From Bacillota bacterium (lineage in GTDB: Bacteria > Bacillota > Clostridia > Lachnospirales > Lachnospiraceae): DNA of 64,000 nucleotides. Below are positions 17,532 to 25,938 of the stretch, one piece after another. The first letter of the stretch is position 1; the number at the start of each line of letters is the position of its first letter. A program made the translations under genes and the position numbers. The notes beneath the pieces are model-generated. The model was not told the origin of the DNA, searched no databases, and saw only the letters and a list, made by a program, of their open reading frames with translations. Where the stretch lies: the NCBI GenBank assembly GCA_023402845.1, contig JAEYFP010000053.1, positions 1 through 64,000 on the forward strand, read 5' to 3'.

Positions 17532-17576
17532 ATTTTGGACAAAGTTGCGCCAAAATAATACAAAATTTTCTATAAT
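17532..17576 (+). promoter_or_regulatory. Promoter with inverted repeat in place of the -35 box
   Basis: The -10 hexamer TATAAT lies at 17571-17576. No good -35 is found at 16-18 bases. Instead an inverted repeat ATTTTGG - 11 bases - CCAAAAT spans 17532-17556, covering the -35 position. This layout fits an activator-dependent promoter for the 17638-19864 genes; the adjacent LytTR regulator is the obvious candidate, but LytTR sites are normally direct repeats. Confidence 0.5.
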
Positions 17577-17637
17577 ATAACCAGCTGCATACTTTAATAT
17601 CGGTTCGTTATGATGAAAAGAGGGTAGGTGGTATATT

Positions 17638-18756
17638 ATGAATTTGGACTTTCATTATTATGGAACCTACCTGGCTGCATGTATAGCGGGATATTCGCGG
17701 CAGCAGGCGGAACAAATAGCTTATGCTGCAGAGCTGACTGATGATAATACGAAGCAGACATTCCTAAGCAATGCAGACTTTGAGCAAATCCCCACAAGCC
17801 GTGAAACCAGTGAAATTGTTGCAGAGGCAGCGAGCTTCTTAATTGCATACGGGTTAGAGGATGAGCGGAGAGCACAGGAAATCTGGGGGTGTTTTCATTT
17901 TTTACCCGGCAATCTGGATGATCGGATCAGATATCAGGGAAAGACTAGTAAATTGGGCTGGAACTTTTACCGGGATTCGGAAGCGAAGTTCAAACAAATG
18001 TGTCTTCCAAATGGCAGTTTAGTGGAAGAAATGGTGAATCACTTAGTCAGCTTGGATCCGGATATGGAAGAGATTGGACTCAAGATGCACGTATTGGCCG
18101 ATACTTGGGCACATGCTTATTTTGCCGGAATTCCGGAGTGGGCACTCAATGATGTGAGGCAAAGCGAGGGATTATATGAATGGGATCGTGGGAACTGGTG
18201 CGGTATTCAGGGAGAAGTTTCCAGCGCAAATGATCCGGGAACTCATACCTATCAGATTGTCAAGGGTTCGTCTATGAGATACGTCAGTCCATTGTATCTG
18301 GGACACGGGCAATTAGGAAGCATACCTGATTTTGGATATTTGAGATATAAATACCTCCCGGTCTGGAAAGAGAGCCTTTCCGGTGATTCACGATTCATTG
18401 AAAAGAATAATCAGGAAAGCTTTAAGAAGGCATTTCGGCAGATGGTCGCGGCCTTGGCTGCCATACGGGAACATAAAAATTTTCAGTGCGGCTGCGAGGC
18501 GAATGCATTGGATAACAAAATGGAGACTATGATTGATCAGGTATTGTCGACGCGCAAGACAGACCAGTCTGAGGAATGGATTAGTGCAATTAAGGATATT
18601 GCAGGACATAGTCCCAAGCCTTATGTCCGAAAGTCATGGAGTGAGGAATGCAAAAATGCGCAGAATCAGACGCTGACAAATTACTATCGTTTCCAGAAAG
18701 CAGCTAAGCAGCACCGCAATTGGGTGTTGTCAAAAGTTGGTTTGATTGGAAATTGA
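17638..18756 (+). CDS. DUF6765-like protein
   Basis: A 372-residue protein that starts with MNLDFHYYGTYLAACIAGYS and has AYAAELTDD, matching what I recall of the DUF6765 family, whose function is not known. A His/Asp-rich segment (KMHVLADTWAHAYFAGIPEW, near residue 150) looks like a possible metal site of the HxxxDxxxH kind, reminiscent of zinc-dependent phospholipase C-like folds; this is inference. There is no signal peptide or membrane helix. It is preceded by AGGTGG and by the LytTR-linked promoter region at 17532, and followed after 32 bases by two small beta-rich proteins, so the three probably form one operon. Confidence 0.7.
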   Translation: MNLDFHYYGTYLAACIAGYSRQQAEQIAYAAELTDDNTKQTFLSNADFEQIPTSRETSEIVAEAASFLIAYGLEDERRAQEIWGCFHFLPGNLDDRIRYQGKTSKLGWNFYRDSEAKFKQMCLPNGSLVEEMVNHLVSLDPDMEEIGLKMHVLADTWAHAYFAGIPEWALNDVRQSEGLYEWDRGNWCGIQGEVSSANDPGTHTYQIVKGSSMRYVSPLYLGHGQLGSIPDFGYLRYKYLPVWKESLSGDSRFIEKNNQESFKKAFRQMVAALAAIREHKNFQCGCEANALDNKMETMIDQVLSTRKTDQSEEWISAIKDIAGHSPKPYVRKSWSEECKNAQNQTLTNYYRFQKAAKQHRNWVLSKVGLIGN

Positions 18757-18788
18757 GTATTTGATAGGAGCGCAGAAAGGAGTTGTAA

Positions 18789-19469
18789 ATGGCTAAGCTT
18801 GATTTTACAGTATGGAAAAGCATAGAGGAGAAGGTTCCGGAAATCAAGGCAATTCCAAAGCTTTCAGAATTACCCGATGAGCTTCCTCTTGAAGAAAGTA
18901 TTGTACTGGAACGGACAGAAAAATATGTGCTGCCGAAATCGATGTGGTCCAGCTTTTGTGATCCCAAGATAACAGATATCTATACGAGAAGCAGCTTTGT
19001 CAAAGAGTACTTTAGTATATGTATGTTTATAGCAGAAAAAAATATGAACATCTCGTTAGGAGCTGACTCGGAATATTCAGAAACCGTAGAAGTAAAGCAT
19101 GTGTCCTCCACCAGAACGACACAATCCAGTGAGTTTCGGATATCGAATGTACTGGAAGGCTCTTATGGGACGAAGGCGCCCCATGATACCGGCGGAAGTG
19201 AGTATTCTCTAAAAGATACGCTGACTATGGAATACAATATCAAGAATTTAAAAGAGTATTGTAATGAAGATTCTGTAGTCAAAACAAGAAAAATTACGTA
19301 TTTAAAAAAAGATTTTGACAGAGCAATTACAATATGGGATTTTAAAAAGTATATTGCAATTTACCGTATCTATGACGGAAAGACTTCGCTGGTTGCAGTG
19401 GATGATTATTTATATGGCAGTGAGCTGCTGACATATAAAAGAGTAGGTAAAGCTTATATCATCGAATAG
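18789..19469 (+). CDS. Uncharacterised protein with Ser/Thr-rich alternating strands
   Basis: A 226-residue protein that I do not recognise. After a helical, charged N-terminus it has a central stretch (about residues 90-145) of alternating polar and apolar residues rich in Ser and Thr (ETVEVKHVSSTRTTQSSEF, then YSLKDTLTMEYNIKNL), the pattern expected of membrane-inserting hairpins in aerolysin-type beta-pore-forming proteins. No signal peptide is seen. A good AAAGGAG lies upstream. It lies between a DUF6765-like gene and an aegerolysin-like gene. A pore-forming partner role is a hypothesis; an intracellular structural protein is equally possible. Confidence 0.55.
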   Translation: MAKLDFTVWKSIEEKVPEIKAIPKLSELPDELPLEESIVLERTEKYVLPKSMWSSFCDPKITDIYTRSSFVKEYFSICMFIAEKNMNISLGADSEYSETVEVKHVSSTRTTQSSEFRISNVLEGSYGTKAPHDTGGSEYSLKDTLTMEYNIKNLKEYCNEDSVVKTRKITYLKKDFDRAITIWDFKKYIAIYRIYDGKTSLVAVDDYLYGSELLTYKRVGKAYIIE

Positions 19470-19480
19470 GAGGAGTACAT

Positions 19481-19864
19481 ATGCCAAAGTGGACTTACAA
19501 AATAACAGTAGCGAATCGTTTAGAAAGAGATCTGGAGCTAATCAGCAGCAGTATCCCATGGGGGCAGGAGCTAACCTTTCCCGACTTGATTGAGGCTGGG
19601 AAAATAGTCAGCTATGAAGTGCATTCTTCAGCCGGAACGATGACGGGAATAGAATTCTATGCAACCCTGCAGGATAAAATACCACAGGAGACTGATGCTC
19701 ATTATGGCATGGTCGAGATCAAGGTGGACATGCCGTATTGGAATACAAAAAATACGACCAGCTGCACAGGAACCGGAGTGCTTGAGGTCAGTAATTTTTC
19801 TGCGGCACCGGACGGTGTGCATGATTTCAGTACTACGGTCTCTATCAGTAAAAAACAATTATAG
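19481..19864 (+). CDS. Aegerolysin-like small beta-sandwich protein
   Basis: A 127-residue protein without signal peptide. It opens with WTYKITVANRLERDLELISSS, continues with IPWGQ, then GTMTGIEFYATLQD, then MPYWNTKNTTSCTGTG, and ends in short beta strands. The order (N-rich first strand, WGK-like turn, GT-rich strand, an aromatic-PxW-like strand followed by NT-rich strand) resembles aegerolysins, small lipid-binding proteins that in fungi and some Clostridia act with a second pore-forming component. The match is by eye and the key tryptophans are only partly present. AGGAGG precedes the ATG, 11 bases after the previous gene. Confidence 0.5.
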   Translation: MPKWTYKITVANRLERDLELISSSIPWGQELTFPDLIEAGKIVSYEVHSSAGTMTGIEFYATLQDKIPQETDAHYGMVEIKVDMPYWNTKNTTSCTGTGVLEVSNFSAAPDGVHDFSTTVSISKKQL

Positions 19865-19881
19865 AAACAAATAGAAAAGTC

Positions 19882-19922
19882 ATGGGGAGCCAGATTTCTA
19901 AAGTTTCATTTAGGCTCCCCAT
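19882..19922. terminator. Hairpin between convergent genes
   Basis: A perfect 10-bp stem (ATGGGGAGCC / GGCTCCCCAT) with a 21-base loop lies between the + strand operon end (19864) and the - strand ATPase end (19955). No clear U-tract follows on either strand. It probably serves as a shared end signal. Confidence 0.5.
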
Positions 19923-19954
19923 ATCATTGTATATAAATATCAGAAGGCCCAGAT

Positions 19955-21157
19955 CTACTTGGTCTCTAACAAAAAGTCAATCAGGTTCTTATGAATAATG
20001 CCATCTCTTGAGAAAGTTACTCTGTCTAATGTAATTACATATTTTGGATAATTATCGCGAATATTATCATATGCGCCGAATTCACGTTCAATGACATGCT
20101 CGTCACTTAATAAATATGCAGCCTGCATATAAAACTTTTCCTCGCCCTTCTGAGCAATAAAGTCGACTTCACCCGTGTATGTTTTACCGATATATACCTG
20201 ATATCCTCGTGCAATTAACTCATTGTAGCATATTGTTTCTATAATATAACTATATTCGTCTTTGACCCTGTTTTTCTTTATATGAAAAAATCCCAAATCA
20301 CAGACGTAAGTTTTTTCTTCATAGGATAATATCTTTTTGCCACGTATATCATATCTTGATACTTTATCACAAATACAAGCATCCATAATATATTTTAAAT
20401 AATCATACACAGTTGGTGCTGAAACCGATTGGTTTTCGTCAGTAAGTGATGCGGCTATGGCATTGCCTGAAATGGTGGTCGAAGAATTTGCTACAGCATA
20501 TTCCAATATTTTTTCTAATGCAACGGGCGATGCTACTTTGTTTCTCATTACGATATCTTTCAAAACTACAGAATCGTAAATATTTGAAAGTATAATCGCT
20601 TTACTGTCCTCTTCGGATTCCTTACATACAAGAGGAAATCCACCCCACTTCATATATTCATCCAGTAACTCTTCATTTGTTTTAATTCGTTGCATTTCAA
20701 GCTGACATTCGCAATATTCCTTGAAGTTAAAGGGCATGATCCTAAAAGAGATGGTTCTGCCGCTTAGGTGTGTGGCCAGTTCACCTGATAATAGCTTTGA
20801 ATTTGATCCTGTAATGAAAATACTTACCTGATGTGTTGCCCGAAAAGAATTAATAACCAGTTCAAATTCATGGACGTTCTGAATCTCATCAAAAAATAAA
20901 TAGTATTTCCCGCATTCATTTATGCTTTTTTCAATATGTTCATATAGAGAATCCGGGTTGCATAATGTTTTATATTTATAATCTTCAAAATTGATATAAA
21001 TAATCTTATGATCAAGGATTCCGATCTCCTTTAATTCTTGAATCATTTGCTTCATAATAGTTGACTTGCCGCAACGTCTGATTCCGGTAATTACTTTTAT
21101 CATTTCTGAATGGTAAAATGGCCTTATACGTTTTAAATATATTTCTCTCTTTATCAT
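19955..21157 (-). CDS. ATP-binding protein, AAA_14 / DUF4143 family
   Basis: A 400-residue ATPase common in Clostridia and Bacteroidetes, function unsettled. Walker A is ITGIRRCGKSTIMKQM, Walker B is YYLFFDEIQNV, and the sensor segment FITGSNSKLLSGELATHLSGR (given in part: ITGSNSKLLSG) is the family hallmark. The C-terminal DUF4143 part has YNELIARGYQVYIGK and TGEVDFIAQ, a layout similar to restriction-endonuclease-like folds. It is a single gene on the opposite strand from its neighbours, with its own promoter (21211-21239), and is likely a mobile accessory gene. Similar proteins have been suggested to act in defence or in toxin-like functions, which the sequence does not show. Confidence 0.9.
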   Translation of the reverse strand: MIKREIYLKRIRPFYHSEMIKVITGIRRCGKSTIMKQMIQELKEIGILDHKIIYINFEDYKYKTLCNPDSLYEHIEKSINECGKYYLFFDEIQNVHEFELVINSFRATHQVSIFITGSNSKLLSGELATHLSGRTISFRIMPFNFKEYCECQLEMQRIKTNEELLDEYMKWGGFPLVCKESEEDSKAIILSNIYDSVVLKDIVMRNKVASPVALEKILEYAVANSSTTISGNAIAASLTDENQSVSAPTVYDYLKYIMDACICDKVSRYDIRGKKILSYEEKTYVCDLGFFHIKKNRVKDEYSYIIETICYNELIARGYQVYIGKTYTGEVDFIAQKGEEKFYMQAAYLLSDEHVIEREFGAYDNIRDNYPKYVITLDRVTFSRDGIIHKNLIDFLLETK

Positions 21158-21210
21158 AGCTTCATTTAGCTCCTATCAAAAGATTACTTTGCTCTCAACA
21201 TCTTAATATG

Positions 21211-21261
21211 ACTATATCATATTCATCCACAAATGTAAAATACAATTAAATATATTTAATT
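21211..21261 (-). promoter_or_regulatory. Promoter of the AAA_14 gene with upstream palindrome
   Basis: Read on the - strand, -35 TTTACA (21234-21239) and -10 TATAGT (21211-21216) are separated by 17 bases. Immediately upstream of the -35 box (21244-21261) lies an 18-bp perfect palindrome (AATTAAATA / TATTTAATT), which may be an operator or simply AT-rich UP-like sequence. Confidence 0.55.
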
Positions 21262-21329
21262 CGAATAAAATATATTAAGACCAATTAAAAACATTTAATA
21301 AAAAATATTATTTGAAAAAACTAATGGGA

Positions 21330-21385
21330 TTGACAAACCCTCATAAAAGATTTAATATAACATTGTTATCGGATAACGATGTTAT
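21330..21385 (+). promoter_or_regulatory. TetR promoter and operator
   Basis: A near-consensus promoter (TTGACA 21330-21335, 17-base spacer, TAATAT 21353-21358) overlaps a 29-base palindrome at 21357-21385: left arm ATAACATTGTTATC, one central G, right arm GATAACGATGTTAT, with a single mismatch. Its position from the -10 box to about +20 fits autorepression by the TetR protein encoded 18 bases downstream and, with it, control of the ABC exporter pair. Confidence 0.85.
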
Positions 21386-21402
21386 ATTAAAGGAGTATGT
21401 GA

Positions 21403-22029
21403 ATGAGACCTGTCAATGAAGAACTTGCATCAAAGCTGCTGGAGGCGGGTAAAAAGGAATTTATGGCTCATGGTTTTTTGAAAGCGAACATGCGCAATAT
21501 TTCTGCCGCGGCCAAGGTCACTACCGGTGCCCTATATCGGTATTATACGGACAAAGAGGCTTTGTTTGAGGCTCTGGTGGAAGGGCCCTCCCGGATTTTT
21601 GCCGATAGGTACCGAGAGCGGCAGCGTGCATTTGCCGATCAGCCGCTGGAAAGTCAAATTAAAAATATTCCGGAAATTACGGATAGGGAATCTGATTGGA
21701 TGATGGCGTATCTCTATGACCATTTTGATGTATTCAAACTGATTGCCTGTCACGCCGCAGGGACCAGGTATGAGCATTATATTGACACGCTCATCGAGAT
21801 TGAGGCTGAGGCAGGACATCTGCTGACCGAACGGATGCGGGAGGCGGGTTTTCCGGCACAGGAGTTGGATGACGGACTGATTCACATCCTTTCCGGAACC
21901 TTGTTTAACGGTATGTTTGAAACCATCCGCCACGATATGCCCCGGGACAAGGCGGTTCGTTATATGGAAAGTCTAAGGGATTTTTACTCCGCAGGGTGGT
22001 TTAAAGTTCTTGGGATCTCAGATTGCTGA
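21403..22029 (+). CDS. TetR/AcrR family transcriptional regulator
   Basis: A 208-residue repressor. The N-terminal helix-turn-helix is clear (NMRNISAAAKVTTGALYRYY, then TDKEALFEALVEG, residues 29-62). The rest is a helical ligand-binding domain with no recognised sub-family signature. It lies 18 bases after a strong palindromic operator and 59 bases before two ABC exporter genes, the standard layout of a drug- or metabolite-responsive efflux unit. The ligand is likely the exported or imported compound. AAAGGAG precedes the ATG. Confidence 0.92.
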   Translation: MRPVNEELASKLLEAGKKEFMAHGFLKANMRNISAAAKVTTGALYRYYTDKEALFEALVEGPSRIFADRYRERQRAFADQPLESQIKNIPEITDRESDWMMAYLYDHFDVFKLIACHAAGTRYEHYIDTLIEIEAEAGHLLTERMREAGFPAQELDDGLIHILSGTLFNGMFETIRHDMPRDKAVRYMESLRDFYSAGWFKVLGISDC

Positions 22030-22088
22030 GTTCCCTCATTTTTTGCACTAAGGTTAGTTTTTGCTAACTAAATGAAGAAGATGTTTTT

Positions 22089-23834
22089 ATGGAAGAAAAA
22101 AAGAATGCCTCCCCGTTTTCCAAACTGTGGGGATGGGCAAAACTGTATCAGAAAGGCTTTTACGGCTCAGTGCTTCTGGCTGTCATCGGTGTTGCAGGCA
22201 CGATGCTTGCCTATTTGTGTGTGGCAGCGATCATTCGTCTGCTGCTTGCGGGAGCAAGCCTGCAAAAATGCCTGCCATGGTGTGGTCTGATGCTGGCGGG
22301 CTATCTGGTAAAGGCTGTGTTTTCCAGCCTTTCGACCGGAATGTCCCATACCGCCACTTACCATACCTTACGGGACCTGCGTAAGCGTTTGCTTACAAAG
22401 CTGTCGCGTGTACCCATGGGTACGATTTTGGATACGCCCTCGGGGCAGTATAAAACTACAATTGTAGATCGGGTGGAGGGAATGGAACCGACACTCGCAC
22501 ATTTGATTCCGGAGATGACGGCCAACCTGCTTGTTCCTCTGGCAATTACGGTCTATATTTTTCTGCTGGATTGGCGGATGGGCTTTGCCTCGCTTGTTAC
22601 TACGGTCATTGGTCTGTTCATTATATCCGGAAGTACAAAGACCTATGCTGTCCGTTGGAAAGGAGCGGTGGAAACCGGCCGCCGCATGGCAAATGCCATC
22701 GTCGAATATGTGGGAGGCATTCAGGTTGTCAAGGCATTCAGCCAGAGTGCAGGCTCCTACAAAAAATATGCCGAGGCAGTAGAGGACAATGCCCGATATT
22801 ATGTAGATTGGATGCATGATAATCAAAAATACATGGCTTCCTGGCAGAGTATTCTTCCCGCTGTGCTTGTCTCGGTGCTGCCTTCAGGTCTGCTTTTATG
22901 GCATGGCGGCAGTCTTTCCTCAGGCGATTTTCTAACCGTCATTGTGCTATCGCTGGGGCTGACCGGCCCTTTGATTGCCGCAATGAGTTTTGTTGACGAG
23001 CTTGCTGTGGTAGGAACAAACGTAGGTGAGATTTCCGGGATCCTGGATGCAAAGGAATTGATACGGCCTAATCAGCCGGTGTGTCTTGCCTCAAGTGAGG
23101 TAAACCTGAAAAATGTATCCTTTACATATGAAAAAGGGAAAGAAGATGTTTTACACGAGGTAAGTCTGGATATCAGGCCGGGGAGCGTGACTGCCCTGGT
23201 GGGACCGTCAGGCTCGGGAAAATCCACTGTTGCCAGACTCATAGCCGGATTTTGGGATACGACAGGAGGCAGTATTACACTGGGTGAGGTTGATTTAAAA
23301 CAAATCCCTCTGAATCAGCTTAACAGTCAGATTGCTTATGTGTCTCAGGACAATTATCTCTTTGACCGGACTGTACGGGAAAATATACGGATGGGACGGC
23401 AGGGAGCTTCAAACGAGGAAGTAGAAGATATGGCAAAGGCCGCGGGATGCGATTACTTTATTCGAGCTTTGGACAAGGGCTACGACACCATCTGCGGCGG
23501 AGGCGGCGGACATCTTTCCGGAGGAGAGAAACAGCGGATTTCCATTGCCAGGGCCATGCTCAAAAACGCACCGATTGTTATTCTGGACGAGGCCACCGCC
23601 AGTATTGACCCGGAGAACGAAGCTTTGATTCAGCGGGCGATTTCCTCGCTAGCTAAGGGTAAAACGCTGATAGTCATTGCTCACCGTCTTGGTACAATCG
23701 CTGAAGCGGACAACATTGTCGTGATGGAGCGAGGACAGATTGTGGCGCAGGGAAAGCAGGAAAAGCTGCTTGAGACCTGTCCTCTGTACGCAAGGATGTG
23801 GAAAGCATATATGGGAACCCGGGATGCGGTCTGA
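22089..23834 (+). CDS. ABC transporter, fused membrane and ATPase domains (first of pair)
   Basis: A 581-residue type IV (exporter-fold) half-transporter. Six transmembrane segments lie in residues 15-310, followed by an ATPase domain with Walker A GPSGSGKSTV, signature LSGGEKQRISI and Walker B IVILDEATAS. The segment YDTICGGGGGHLSGGEK, with extra glycines before the signature, is seen in YbtP/YbtQ- and IrtA/IrtB-like transporters, some of which import siderophores despite the exporter fold. It should form a heterodimer with the next gene product, whose start lies 14 bases downstream. The substrate is unknown. Confidence 0.9.
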   Translation: MEEKKNASPFSKLWGWAKLYQKGFYGSVLLAVIGVAGTMLAYLCVAAIIRLLLAGASLQKCLPWCGLMLAGYLVKAVFSSLSTGMSHTATYHTLRDLRKRLLTKLSRVPMGTILDTPSGQYKTTIVDRVEGMEPTLAHLIPEMTANLLVPLAITVYIFLLDWRMGFASLVTTVIGLFIISGSTKTYAVRWKGAVETGRRMANAIVEYVGGIQVVKAFSQSAGSYKKYAEAVEDNARYYVDWMHDNQKYMASWQSILPAVLVSVLPSGLLLWHGGSLSSGDFLTVIVLSLGLTGPLIAAMSFVDELAVVGTNVGEISGILDAKELIRPNQPVCLASSEVNLKNVSFTYEKGKEDVLHEVSLDIRPGSVTALVGPSGSGKSTVARLIAGFWDTTGGSITLGEVDLKQIPLNQLNSQIAYVSQDNYLFDRTVRENIRMGRQGASNEEVEDMAKAAGCDYFIRALDKGYDTICGGGGGHLSGGEKQRISIARAMLKNAPIVILDEATASIDPENEALIQRAISSLAKGKTLIVIAHRLGTIAEADNIVVMERGQIVAQGKQEKLLETCPLYARMWKAYMGTRDAV

Positions 23835-23848
23835 GAGGAGAGAAAAGA

Positions 23849-25573
23849 ATGTTTGGGATTATTAAAAAAATATTTGCCTTTGCGGGAACAAAGCGGGGGC
23901 TTTTGAGAAAAGCGATGGGAGTATCCCTTTTGGGCGCGTTGTTTTCCTCGCTCCAATTTTTGGCACTGATGCTGACCATCGATATAGTCGAAGGAAGTAT
24001 CCCTGTTTCGATCTGGCCGATAGCGGGCATTATGCTGATTTCTATTTTGGGACACATTGCCTGTGCCTATTACTCGACCAATGCCGAAACAGAGACCGGT
24101 TATTATATGGCAGCTGAAAAACGGGTGCATATTGGCGATCGGCTGCGCTATATTCCCATGGGCTTTTTTAACGAAAACAGCCTCGGGAATATTACGGCGG
24201 TGGTTACTACTACGCTGGGCGATGTGGAAAACAGTGCGGCAAGGTGTCTGGTTATGGTTATCGGAGGTTTCCTCAATACACTGTCTCTATGCCTGATGCT
24301 TTTTCTTGCGGACTGGAGGCTGGGCCTGATTGCGATCACTGGAATTTTGTGTTATCTGATAGTAACGGAGCTTTCACAGAACGCTACATCCAAAACCGGT
24401 CCCGCCCGTCAGCGAATTCAAGAATCCCTGGTAGAGAAGGTACTGGAATATGTGCAGGGTATGGGTGTAGTCAAATCCTATGGGCTTGAGCAGGACAGCG
24501 ATCAGGCGGTTTTCGGGGCAGTTGATGACAGTTGCCAAAAGGCCTTGGCATTAGTGCGTTCTGTGACTCCATGGTCAGGAATCCGCCAGATCACAGTGCG
24601 GATTTTCAGTGTGGCAATCGCGGCGGCAGCGCTCCTCTTTTTTGGGGACGGTACGCTATTGCTTTCTCGCTGTTTGCTGATGCTGATTGCCTCCTTTCTG
24701 ATTTATGCAGAGCTTGAGAGTGCCGGAAATATGTCCGATCAGCTGCAGATGCTGGGTGCGTCCATGGACAAGGCAAATTCCATCGATCATACACCGACGA
24801 TGGATATCGACGGTAAAGAACTGTCTCCCGGTGAGGCTTCCATTGAATTTTCTGATGTTCACTTTTCTTACGGAGGCCGTGTTGTTCTGGATAATGTCAG
24901 CTTTTCTGTTCCGGAAAAAACAACAACTGCGGTCGTGGGACCTTCCGGAGGAGGCAAGACCACGCTGTGTAATCTGATTTCCCGGTTTTGGGATGCAGAT
25001 AGCGGCAGGATTCTGGTAGGCGGTCATGATGTACGGGAATACAAGCTGGACAGTTTAATGAAAAATATTTCTATGGTATTTCAGAATGTCTATCTATTTC
25101 ATGATACGATCGAAAATAATATCAAATTCGGGAAGCCGGATGCAACCCATGAGCAGGTAATGGACGTTGCAAAACAAGCCTGCTGCCATCAGTTTATTAT
25201 GGCACTGCCCGATGGCTATGCTACTGTTTTGGGAGAGGGAGGCGGAACTCTTTCCGGCGGGGAAAAGCAGCGTATTTCCATTGCAAGGGCAATCTTAAAG
25301 GATGCGCCCATTATTCTGCTTGATGAAGCCACGGCCAGTGTGGATCCGGAAAATGAGGCGGAGCTGCAGGCAGCTATTGATGCCCTGACTCATAATAAGA
25401 CACTTGTTATGATCGCACATCGATTGAAAACAGTCCGAAACGCCGATCAGATTGTCGTTTTAGATAAAGGTCAAATTGTACAGAAAGGAACCCATGAAAC
25501 GCTTGTGAAGCAGAGAGGCATCTATGCAGATTTTATTAACCTCCGCGAACAGGCAGTCGGCTGGAAGCTGTAG
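23849..25573 (+). CDS. ABC transporter, fused membrane and ATPase domains (second of pair)
   Basis: A 574-residue partner of the preceding transporter. The start at 23849 follows GAGGAGAG; the longer frame from 23798 overlaps the previous gene and lacks a ribosome binding site. The six-helix membrane region is followed by Walker A GPSGGGKTTL, signature GGGTLSGGEKQRIS and Walker B IILLDEATAS. Both partners keep complete ATPase motifs, so neither nucleotide site is obviously degenerate. Same subfamily and context as its neighbour, controlled by the TetR gene upstream. An AraC-type regulator fragment begins on the opposite strand at its 3-prime end. Confidence 0.9.
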   Translation: MFGIIKKIFAFAGTKRGLLRKAMGVSLLGALFSSLQFLALMLTIDIVEGSIPVSIWPIAGIMLISILGHIACAYYSTNAETETGYYMAAEKRVHIGDRLRYIPMGFFNENSLGNITAVVTTTLGDVENSAARCLVMVIGGFLNTLSLCLMLFLADWRLGLIAITGILCYLIVTELSQNATSKTGPARQRIQESLVEKVLEYVQGMGVVKSYGLEQDSDQAVFGAVDDSCQKALALVRSVTPWSGIRQITVRIFSVAIAAAALLFFGDGTLLLSRCLLMLIASFLIYAELESAGNMSDQLQMLGASMDKANSIDHTPTMDIDGKELSPGEASIEFSDVHFSYGGRVVLDNVSFSVPEKTTTAVVGPSGGGKTTLCNLISRFWDADSGRILVGGHDVREYKLDSLMKNISMVFQNVYLFHDTIENNIKFGKPDATHEQVMDVAKQACCHQFIMALPDGYATVLGEGGGTLSGGEKQRISIARAILKDAPIILLDEATASVDPENEAELQAAIDALTHNKTLVMIAHRLKTVRNADQIVVLDKGQIVQKGTHETLVKQRGIYADFINLREQAVGWKL

Positions 25574-25883
25574 AACAACTGTGCTGCCGCCGGTAATCCT
25601 TCGGGGTACATTGCATAATTTTTTTAAAAACAGAGCTGAAGTAATTGCTGCTGGAAAAGCCGAGTGAATGGGCAAGCTCGGTGATGCTGATATTATCGTT
25701 TTCCAATGCTTTTTTGGCGAACTCCAGTTTTTGCAAAGTGATATATTCTGCAGGAGTAATTCCAACCTCTTCTTTGAATTTTACTTTATATATTGTTGAG
25801 AATAATTTGGTTACCGGGGATAAAATGCCTACTGAAAACGAGGTTAACCAGATGATTGGGGCCGGGCTATCAACTGAAAGCAC
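25536..25883 (-). pseudogene. Remnant of an AraC-family regulator (C-terminal DNA-binding part)
   Basis: On the - strand, about 75 residues of an AraC/XylS DNA-binding domain remain: FKEEVGITPAEYITLQKLEF, then KALENDNISITELAHSLGFS and SSNYFSSVFKKIMQCTPKDY, the whole second helix-turn-helix. Upstream of FSTIYKVKFKEEVG the sequence no longer matches the family, the first helix-turn-helix is cut within its first helices, and there is no ligand-binding domain; the remaining frame before 25883 is too short. The fragment overlaps the 3-prime end of the ABC gene and runs toward the superoxide dismutase. It probably once regulated the ABC pair, as in YbtA-like systems, and is now decayed. Confidence 0.7.
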
Positions 25884-25938
25884 CTTTTATAGGTTCCGTT
25901 CATATATTATAACAACAGTTGCAGTAAGGGGTATTTTT

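Noticed and set aside
22127..24717. Additional open frames within the ABC transporter genes
   Set aside because: All are shadows of the two transporter frames without ribosome binding sites or known motifs.
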